A stretch of 12,270 bases of DNA. Source: Candidatus Zhuqueibacterota bacterium (lineage in GTDB: Bacteria > Zhuqueibacterota > Zhuqueibacteria > Zhuqueibacterales > Zhuqueibacteraceae). The stretch spans positions 1 to 12,270 of the forward strand of contig JABWAN010000064.1 of assembly GCA_013361015.1 (NCBI GenBank), written 5' to 3'. Below are positions 1 to 5,000 of this stretch, in pieces; position 1 is the stretch's first letter; the number at the start of each line of letters is the position of its first letter. The position numbers were made by a program, and so were the translations under genes. Under the pieces are notes generated by a model. The model saw only the letters and a program-made list of their open reading frames with translations, searched no databases and had not been told where the DNA came from.

Positions 1-484
1 TCAACGCGGCAAGCGAACGCTGCTGGCGATGAACATTGCCACTGACCTCAAGCTGCGCGAACTGAAGCCGGACATTCAACGCCTGCTTGAAGATGTGCGC
101 GCGGGCAAAGTGTTCGTCATCGGCAAAATAAATGTCCGAATGCGCGGCTAGCTCTAACAAGGCTTGCGACAATTCATGCTGTCGTGGTAGCAAGTTGTCT
201 TGCTTGATTTTGCTTTGCAAGGCCACCAACTCCAGGGCGGATTTATGTTCATTCCTCGCCCTCTGCAACAACTCGAAGAGTGCGGTTTTGAAACGCGTGT
301 TTCGCACCAACTTTGCCACGTGCTTGGCAACGAGATCATATTTCTCGGCTTCGGTTAAGTCGGCAAAAGCTGGTTTTGCCAACGCTTCATTTCCGCTTTG
401 TTCTTCAAGCTGCAGAGGCGCGTTCGATTCTTGGCAGCCGAAAATGCACAACACCGTCAGAAGCAGAATTAGAAATTTCTGCAT
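1..484 (-). CDS. Putative lipoprotein, 3' end outside window
   Basis: An open frame runs from the ATG at 484 to the left edge with no stop (161 residues seen). The start is preceded by a strong Shine-Dalgarno, AAGGAGG, at the usual distance. The N-terminus (MQKFLILLLTVLCIFGC) has a short Lys-containing n-region, a hydrophobic core and a Cys at residue 17 after Gly, so a lipoprotein signal peptide is likely, though Ile-Phe-Gly-Cys is a loose lipobox. The rest is charged, probably helical, with heptad-like Leu spacing (TALFELLQRARNEHKSALEL, then QHELSQALLELAAHSD). I recognise no domain and propose no function. It lies downstream of the sigma54 activator, in the same direction, after a gap of about 250 bp. 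A plus-strand frame ending near 150 covers the same bases and looks like a shadow. Confidence 0.8.
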   Translation of the reverse strand, partial: MQKFLILLLTVLCIFGCQESNAPLQLEEQSGNEALAKPAFADLTEAEKYDLVAKHVAKLVRNTRFKTALFELLQRARNEHKSALELVALQSKIKQDNLLPRQHELSQALLELAAHSDIYFADDEHFARAHIFKQALNVRLQFAQLEVSGNVHRQQRSLAAL

Positions 485-488
485 GACT

Positions 489-522
489 TGCCTCCTTGAG
501 GTAAGTGGTTCGTAGGGAGGCA
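489..522 (-). promoter_or_regulatory. Hairpin that can sequester the Shine-Dalgarno of the lipoprotein gene
   Basis: On the minus strand, TGCCTCC (522-516) is a perfect 7-base complement of GGAGGCA (495-489), which contains the core of the ribosome binding site. The ATG begins four bases after the stem. The loop is 20 nt. Folding would hide the Shine-Dalgarno, suggesting translational control (thermometer-like or released by a trans factor). The pairing is seen; the regulation is inferred. Confidence 0.45.
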
Positions 523-733
523 GCCCGCAAAAAATCCGTTGCGTTTTCCGAAATGCGAAGTTATCTTCGCGTGCCTGTTATATCGGAAGAGCCTTGGCGG
601 TTTCTTGCAAGCTGCCGGGGCTTTTCTGTTTCGACGCGCTTTTGCAAACTCTTCCCAATCATCCTCTGCGAAACCTCGCCATATTCGCTCTCCAGATTTG
701 ATCCGTGCTTGCGTGAGTTATTTTGAGAAGGAT
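523..733. other. Intergenic region with a small stem-loop
   Basis: This stretch lies between the activator and the lipoprotein gene and holds no convincing gene. A perfect stem, GCGAAG-TTAT-CTTCGC, sits at 555-570. It is not followed by a T-run on either strand, so it is at best a weak terminator. A sigma54-like string near 643-658 has the wrong spacing. I see no clear sigma70 promoter for the lipoprotein gene. Confidence 0.4.
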
Positions 734-1249
734 TCAAGAAGCTATCGCGGCAAGAACCCCGTTTTTGCGCTCAATTCTGAGGCCGTGGGTATACAAAAAA
801 TTCAAAAAAGCTTTATACTCCTCGCTCGGAACATTGAACAACTCCGCCAGCTTCTTATAACTGCCAGCGGCTTGCATCCCTTTTTGAACAATCGCCTGAA
901 CCTGTGGCCGGCTCAAATCGTGCCGTAAAAACGGCTCACGCACCACTTCCCAAAAACACTCGCCGCCCTCGACCATGCGGCTGTAATACTCCGCCATGTC
1001 GAACGAGAGCAAATCGCCTTTGCGGCGCTGGTGCAACTTTGTGGTCACGTCTTCCGTGCGAATGAAGTGCGAGGCGCTCACTCGAAAGCCGGTTTCCACG
1101 ATGTTCTTCAGCTCGCGCACGTTGCCGGGAAAAGAATAGTTCCGCAAAAAAGCCAGCGCTTGTTCGGAAAAACTTTTCAGCACACCGTGCTTGCGGTTCA
1201 GTTCGTTGAGATAATATTGCAGCAGCAGAAGGCGGTCTTCCCCTCTTTC
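734..1249 (-). CDS. Sigma54-dependent activator, C-terminal part (after frameshift)
   Basis: This is the continuation, in another frame, of the AAA+ activator that starts at 1893. From 1249 the frame reads ERGEDRLLLLQYYLNELNRK, which is what follows VPAL in this family. A GTG at 1183 could start a shorter product. It carries the sensor II segment (YSFPGNVRELKNIVETGF), whose Arg contacts nucleotide in AAA+ proteins. A tail of about 110 residues follows. Its end (DLSRPQVQAIVQKGMQAAGSYKKLAELFNVPSEEYKAFLNFL, given here by its ends at about residues 111-153 of this part) looks like a divergent helix-turn-helix rather than a classic Fis domain. As drawn this half lacks Walker A and B and could not work alone. 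It makes sense only joined to the upstream half, giving about 386 residues. Stop is TGA. Confidence 0.75.
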   Translation of the reverse strand, partial: ERGEDRLLLLQYYLNELNRKHGVLKSFSEQALAFLRNYSFPGNVRELKNIVETGFRVSASHFIRTEDVTTKLHQRRKGDLLSFDMAEYYSRMVEGGECFWEVVREPFLRHDLSRPQVQAIVQKGMQAAGSYKKLAELFNVPSEEYKAFLNFLYTHGLRIERKNGVLAAIAS

Positions 1250-1893
1250 GGCAAAGCGGGAACGTGCAGGTGTAGGCAGCTCAGACGAAAAAACAAATCC
1301 TCTCGAAATTTTCCTTCTTCCACGAGATGCGACAAATTGCAGTGCGTGGCGGAGATGACGCGGATATCGACGCTGCGGATTTTGTTGGAGCCGACCGGAC
1401 GAACTTCTTTTTGGTCGATCACGCGCAGCAGCATTTTCTGCGCGCTCGCGGAAAGCTCGCCGATCTCATCCAACAAGATCGCGCCGCCGTTCGCGGTTTC
1501 AAAGACCCCGCGGCGGTCTTCCACCGCGCCCGTGAAGCTGCCCTTGGTATGGCCGAACAATTCGCTCACCATCAGTTGCTCGTCGCTGAATTGCCCGCAA
1601 TTGACCGAGACAAAGGGCGAGCCTTGCCGGCCGTTCAAAAGATAAAGCGCGCGCGCAAACAACTCCTTGCCCACCCCGCTCTCGCCCGTGATCAAAACCG
1701 GCTCTTCAGATTGGGCAAATTGCTCTACCAGCCTAAGCGTTTTTTGAAACTCCAGGTGCTCGCCCAGAAGAACGGTTTCTTTTTGCAAAACCTGTTGGGA
1801 CAATTGATTGATGCGTTCCGCTAATGAAGCAACGCCATTGGCCTGTTCAACTTTGCTCAGAGAGGCCTGCGTGCTCTCGGAGAAAGAAGACAT
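1198..1893 (-). CDS. Sigma54-dependent AAA+ transcriptional activator, N-terminal part (frameshifted)
   Basis: This protein remodels sigma54-RNA polymerase using ATP. Visible motifs: Walker A GESGVGKE (70-77), the sigma54-contacting loop GSFTGA (118-123; usual form GAFTGA), Walker B GGAILLDEIGEL (136-147), sensor I (about 178-184) and the arginine-finger segment FREDLFFRL (196-204). Only about 45 residues precede the AAA+ domain. They look coiled-coil-like, with no receiver, GAF or FHA domain, so any control must come from a partner or from expression. The ATG at 1893 has GGAGGG upstream and an in-frame TAA at 1927-1929 excludes a longer start. After Leu214 the frame runs into unrelated sequence and a TGA at 1198. 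The expected continuation is one base out of frame (see 1250-1251). Family assignment is firm; whether the gene is functional is not. Confidence 0.88.
   Translation of the reverse strand: MSSFSESTQASLSKVEQANGVASLAERINQLSQQVLQKETVLLGEHLEFQKTLRLVEQFAQSEEPVLITGESGVGKELFARALYLLNGRQGSPFVSVNCGQFSDEQLMVSELFGHTKGSFTGAVEDRRGVFETANGGAILLDEIGELSASAQKMLLRVIDQKEVRPVGSNKIRSVDIRVISATHCNLSHLVEEGKFREDLFFRLSCLHLHVPALPKEGKTAFCCCNIISTN
1250..1251 (-). other. Single-base frameshift in the sigma54 activator
   Basis: On the coding strand TTG (Leu214) is followed by only two bases, CC, before GAA AGA GGG GAA GAC (ERGED). The family motif VPALRERGED predicts TTG CGC GAA, so one G appears to be missing between the two Cs. 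I see no slippery heptamer that would make this a programmed shift. It is either a real disabling deletion or a sequencing or assembly error. Confidence 0.75.
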
Positions 1894-1930
1894 AAACCCT
1901 CCGCCTGATTCGTGGTCACATGTGCATTAA

Positions 1931-1980
1931 GAGATGAGATGAGATGAGATGAGATGAGATGAAATGAAATGAGATGAGAT
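1931..1980. repeat. Pentanucleotide simple repeat, ten GAGAT-type units
   Basis: Ten consecutive 5-base units: six GAGAT, two GAAAT, two GAGAT. They lie 37 bp upstream of the activator start, between an in-frame TAA and the ATG, so they are in the leader (downstream of the likely promoter) and not coding. Slippage would change leader length or structure in 5-base steps. Confidence 0.9.
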
Positions 1981-2056
1981 GAAGCCCCATCCCACCCAGC
2001 AACTCTGCTCTCGGAATTTTTAGGTCCAGTTGCAGACGCCCGTTGTTGTGGCAAAC

Positions 2057-2084
2057 AAGATAAGGGAAAAAGTTTTTTTGTCAA
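2057..2084 (-). promoter_or_regulatory. Sigma70-like promoter for the sigma54 activator
   Basis: On the minus strand a perfect TTGACA (2084-2079) is separated by 16 bases from TATCTT (2062-2057, four of six matches to TATAAT). Transcription would begin near 2050, giving a leader of roughly 155 nt that contains the pentanucleotide repeat. Confidence 0.5.
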
Positions 2085-2125
2085 GAAGGATTTCAGAAAA
2101 TTTGCAAGGCCCGCAGTTATTGGTT

Positions 2126-2176
2126 GTAACACAGACCGCCGGTCTGTAAAACCGCCAGTCGAGCCGACTGGGTTAC
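2126..2176. repeat. Palindromic element folding into a three-way junction
   Basis: GTAAC (2126-2130) pairs with GTTAC (2172-2176). Inside are two perfect 7-bp hairpins with 3-base loops: ACAGACC-GCC-GGTCTGT (2131-2147) and CCAGTCG-AGC-CGACTGG (2155-2171). The design resembles intergenic REP-like elements. From sequence alone it could also be a structured terminator or RNA. It sits between the peptidase terminator and the activator promoter. Confidence 0.6.
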
Positions 2177-2241
2177 GAAAATTTTGCTTTCGCACAGATG
2201 CCAACGCGCGCTGCGCTGCAATTGCCTCCCGAAAATGACAT

Positions 2242-2276
2242 AAACCTTCCGAGTGCAGCGTCCGCTCGAAAGGTTT
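2242..2276 (-). terminator. Possible terminator after the peptidase/sorting-domain region
   Basis: A 12-base stem with one mismatch (AAACCTTCCGAG, 2242-2253, against CTCGAAAGGTTT, 2265-2276) and an 11-base loop lies 40 bp downstream of the TGA at 2317. The following T-tract on the minus strand is weak (TATGTCATTTTC), so intrinsic termination is plausible rather than certain. Confidence 0.45.
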
Positions 2277-2316
2277 GTTCTTGCTTCGATCAGCATCAAT
2301 CTGCCCGCAATCAGAA

Positions 2317-2640
2317 TCATTTTAGCAACGTCAGTTTCCGCGTTTGCGTGAAGCTGCGTTTGTCGTGCAGGCCCTGTGCGTTCATGCGGTAGAAATACAC
2401 GCCGCTGCTGACCGGCAAACCCGCGGCGTTCGTTCCGTCCCAAACCAATTCGCTCCAGCCCGGCTGACAAAGCTGGTCGCTCGCCAATTCGCGCACCAAG
2501 CCCCCGCGCTCGTCGTAGACCGCCAGCGAGACCAGAGACTTCTGCGGCACCGCGAAGCGGATGGTGGTGGAGGGATTGAAGGGGTTGGGGAAGTTGGGGA
2601 ATAATCCAAAATTACTTGAAGGAGAATTTTCAAGGCGCTC
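2317..2640 (-). pseudogene. Severed C-terminal sorting domain of the M23 peptidase gene
   Basis: Immediately after the TAG that ends the peptidase (2641-2643), the same frame stays open for 107 codons to a TGA at 2317. It encodes a complete sorting-type domain. It starts ERLENSPSSNFGLFPNFPN, continues with PFNPSTTIRF, then YDERGGLVREL, a WDGTNAAG turn and SGVYFYRM, and ends in a basic tail (TQTRKLTLLK). This is the FlgD-Ig / type IX secretion tail architecture, which normally directs an exported protein to the cell surface. I see no ATG or convincing Shine-Dalgarno that would start it independently. It therefore looks like the natural C-terminus of the upstream peptidase, lost through one nonsense codon (for example GAG to TAG). 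Confidence 0.8.
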
Positions 2641-3627
2641 CTACACGCTGGTCCACACGTGCGTTTGATTGTCTTGGGTGTCTCTGACAAATAATTCTGT
2701 AAAGTTATGATTCCAAAAAGAAGGAGGTTGAAATGCAAAATATATACGTTGAAAATCATTCAACGTAGGAAAAGCATATGGATAAATCCAAATTATCACT
2801 GCGTGGCCTTGAGCCGTAGTTGTCTCTTGATAACCGTCCTCATTTCCGCCATAGAATTGATTATCCGAATTGATACGTTCATCGAAATCAATCACAATGC
2901 TATCCAGGATATTAACGACAACGATTCTGTTTAAATCAAGTTCACGTCCTCTTGTATTTACATCAAAGTCGAGTATATTACTGCCGGAGTCAGATTTGAT
3001 ATTATAGGGGTGAGGAGCGGAGGCATTGGAATATGGTAAACTGTCTCGCCGCATAGGGTTGATCGCGTTATAAGCTGGTTCGTGGTAATAAATCGTACCT
3101 GCGAAATGAAGATGGTAATACGTCGTACCCGTTTTGTCCGAGGTAGCAAAAGGATTTATGCTACTTAACTGCCCACCTGTTATCTCCTCGCCGATTCGAG
3201 TTTGCAAAGAAGCCAACTGTGAATCCCGTCTCAAATGGTGATACCGAGTATAAAAATAGACATCAGGCTCATCCAAATCAACGTGTTCAAGGACCACCCA
3301 GTGATCACTAGTGGAATTGCTAGGATAATTCACTTCAAAAATTGTTCCGGAGAAGGCTGCATGGACGGATAAGTTTTCCGCGCTAATATCTATACCCTCG
3401 TGAAAATCAAAAGGGTCGTTGTCCAATTTTCGTGCGCCGAATGCAGATGTCAAGACATCAGCCGTAGTGTCTGCTGAATTGCTAATCGGCCAATATCCTT
3501 GTACTGTCCGTTTGGTGAGAGTAATGCCAATGCTTTTCGTGTCGGCTTTAACTGGAGAAAAAGGACTTGCAAATAAACACCCACTTAAAGCAAGGGTCAA
3601 AGCGATTTTTACAGAGCGCGTGCACAT
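2641..3627 (-). CDS. Exported M23 (LytM-type) metallopeptidase, ends at an in-frame TAG
   Basis: M23 peptidases are zinc enzymes that cut peptide cross-links in cell-wall peptidoglycan. Zinc-ligand motifs are visible: HEGID (76-80, His and Asp) and HLH (172-174), with a YHHL segment at 129-132. I chose the ATG at 3627 because AAGGAG lies just upstream and a signal sequence begins there; an ATG at 3720 would add 31 non-signal residues. The N-terminus (MCTRSVKIALTLALSGC) contains LSGC, a good lipobox at Cys17, but a signal peptidase I site after VKA (about 28) is also possible. Residues about 195-328 form a second, probably beta-rich domain without a recognised family. Length is 328 residues. 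It follows the propeller gene by 112 bp. The TAG stop is the only amber among the stops in this window, and it cuts off the sorting domain at 2317-2640. Confidence 0.85.
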   Translation of the reverse strand: MCTRSVKIALTLALSGCLFASPFSPVKADTKSIGITLTKRTVQGYWPISNSADTTADVLTSAFGARKLDNDPFDFHEGIDISAENLSVHAAFSGTIFEVNYPSNSTSDHWVVLEHVDLDEPDVYFYTRYHHLRRDSQLASLQTRIGEEITGGQLSSINPFATSDKTGTTYYHLHFAGTIYYHEPAYNAINPMRRDSLPYSNASAPHPYNIKSDSGSNILDFDVNTRGRELDLNRIVVVNILDSIVIDFDERINSDNQFYGGNEDGYQETTTAQGHAVIIWIYPYAFPTLNDFQRIYFAFQPPSFWNHNFTELFVRDTQDNQTHVWTSV

Positions 3628-3669
3628 TTTAAACTCCTTCTCTTTTACGGTTGAACAAGCTGCAATCAT

Positions 3670-3695
3670 AGGGCGAGAAATTTTATTCTCACCCT
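3670..3695. other. Stem-loop between propeller and peptidase genes
   Basis: AGGGCGAGAA (3670-3679) pairs with TTCTCACCCT (3686-3695) over ten positions, with one wobble-type mismatch and a 6-base loop. No T-run follows on the minus strand, so it is more likely an mRNA processing, stability or attenuation element than a terminator. Function is inferred. Confidence 0.4.
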
Positions 3696-3739
3696 TGGCT
3701 TTCTTCGCAGTACCTCGCAAGGCCGGAATCGGTACTCCC

Positions 3740-4945
3740 TTAAAGCTTCAAATGAAATTTAGAAACTTTAAAGCTGCTATTCTCAAACTTTAGTTGGTAC
3801 AGCACAACATGATTAACTGCCTTGCCTTGAACGACATGTTCCAATGGCTGCTCATATTTGAATTCCACATACTCTTTTAGTTCGTAGTCATGCGCAAGTG
3901 TGCCGTCATGATTTAGAACTAAAAGCCTAGTTCCTTTCTCAGTCGGGAAAAAAGCGATCAGGCGTTTTGAAAATACAGCAATTCCCCCCGGAGCATTTTC
4001 CGTTATGGCAAACAATTTTTGCTGGTTCCTGATGTCATAAACGGCAAATTCTCCAATATTATTTATATTGATGAACTCCCCCTCGGCAGATATTCCAAAA
4101 ACGACTCCTCCGTTATTTTTGCCAATCGAAATCGATTCAGATTTTTTCCACAAAACCAGTCCAGAACTATCGTAAATCACGATCGAGCGCTTTTCATTTC
4201 CCCTCGTTCCGCTTCGATAGTTAGCCGCAACAACGTTTCCCAGTCGTGATATAAATACTTTAACGAGATCACGCTTTACTTCAAGCTCCAGTTTTTTTAC
4301 CCATCGAATTTCGCCGCTGCTTAAATCATACAGTCGCAATGAGCCAGCATTATAGAAAATGAGTTTGTCATCAAGGCTGACCCCTGCCTGCCAATATCCA
4401 TGACCTTGCTTTTGCTGCGGTTCCACTTGCCAAATCACTTTCCCTGTAGACAAGTCGAATACCATAAAAGGCATGCTTCCATCTAACGCGTCATAATTGG
4501 AAACGAGGTATTTACCTGACGGAGTAATGTCTAAAGGGCTGTCATAAGTTGCATGCCATAAAAGTTGCCCTTCGGCATTGTACACGGCGCAAGCAAATTT
4601 GTCCTCATTGAGTATGATGGTGTGACAAAAAAAGTCGCCATTTGGCGTTCCTTGTAGGCCGCCATTTGTGCTATTTATAACCGATTGCGCTTGCCATCTC
4701 AGTTGACCGTCAAAGCTATAGCACTCTATACTTTTGTAATCTGCCGAAAGGACGGATATTCCATTTTTTAGAATGGAATATTCCGGTTTTTCGTTATTAC
4801 TTTGCGCAATTGGGATTTTTACTTCCTGTAACTTTTCCACACGGCTTCCCAAATCTTCAAGCGATGAGATCTTTTGTGAATGCAAGCTAAAGCTCATCAC
4901 AAAGCTCATGCTCACGAGCATTCCAATCAAACTTTTTGATTTCAT
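3740..4945 (-). CDS. Secreted PQQ-like beta-propeller protein
   Basis: A 401-residue protein with an N-terminal signal peptide (MKSKSLIGMLVSMSFVMSFS, cleavage probably near residue 24). It shows seven spaced propeller-blade motifs of the form aromatic-Asp-x-x-x-Gly-x-x-x-Trp: about residues 72-84, 118-130 (VYNAEGQLLW), 160-172 (VFDLSTGKVIW), 203-215 (LYDLSSGEIRW), 255-266 (IYDSSGLVLW), 299-312 (VYDIRNQQKLF) and 340-354. Spacing of about 43 residues fits a seven-bladed propeller. Such domains usually act as extracytoplasmic binding scaffolds; I see nothing indicating an enzyme. There is no sorting domain, so it may stay in the periplasm or bind a partner. The ATG at 4945 follows GGAG. It lies 55 bp downstream of the large surface-protein gene, with no evident promoter between, so co-transcription is likely. 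It is AT-rich relative to both flanks. Confidence 0.85.
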   Translation of the reverse strand: MKSKSLIGMLVSMSFVMSFSLHSQKISSLEDLGSRVEKLQEVKIPIAQSNNEKPEYSILKNGISVLSADYKSIECYSFDGQLRWQAQSVINSTNGGLQGTPNGDFFCHTIILNEDKFACAVYNAEGQLLWHATYDSPLDITPSGKYLVSNYDALDGSMPFMVFDLSTGKVIWQVEPQQKQGHGYWQAGVSLDDKLIFYNAGSLRLYDLSSGEIRWVKKLELEVKRDLVKVFISRLGNVVAANYRSGTRGNEKRSIVIYDSSGLVLWKKSESISIGKNNGGVVFGISAEGEFININNIGEFAVYDIRNQQKLFAITENAPGGIAVFSKRLIAFFPTEKGTRLLVLNHDGTLAHDYELKEYVEFKYEQPLEHVVQGKAVNHVVLYQLKFENSSFKVSKFHLKL

Positions 4946-5000
4946 TTCATCTCCATCTTTAAGTTGAATTGCGTTATTTAATTCGATCTATCTAAAAAAA

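Noticed and set aside
2..150. Plus-strand frame at the left edge (RGKRTLLAMNIATDLKLREL...)
   Set aside because: The minus strand has a better gene here: signal peptide, strong Shine-Dalgarno and open frame to the edge.
643..658. TTGGGAAGAGTTTGCA on the minus strand as a sigma54 promoter for the lipoprotein gene
   Set aside because: GG and GC are nine bases apart instead of the strict ten, and TGGC is not matched.
1198..1260. Programmed -1 frameshifting in the activator
   Set aside because: No X-XXY-YYZ slippery heptamer fits the reading frame; GGGGAAG allows only partial re-pairing. A plain deletion or error is simpler.
1931..1980. CRISPR-like array
   Set aside because: It is a simple 5-base tandem repeat with no spacers.
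2317..2550. Independent small gene starting at the GTG at 2550
   Set aside because: It would begin inside the sorting domain, missing the conserved NPFNPS part, and has no ribosome binding site.
2641..2643. TAG read as pyrrolysine
   Set aside because: Nothing in the window supports pyrrolysine machinery, and the codon lies at a linker, not an active site.
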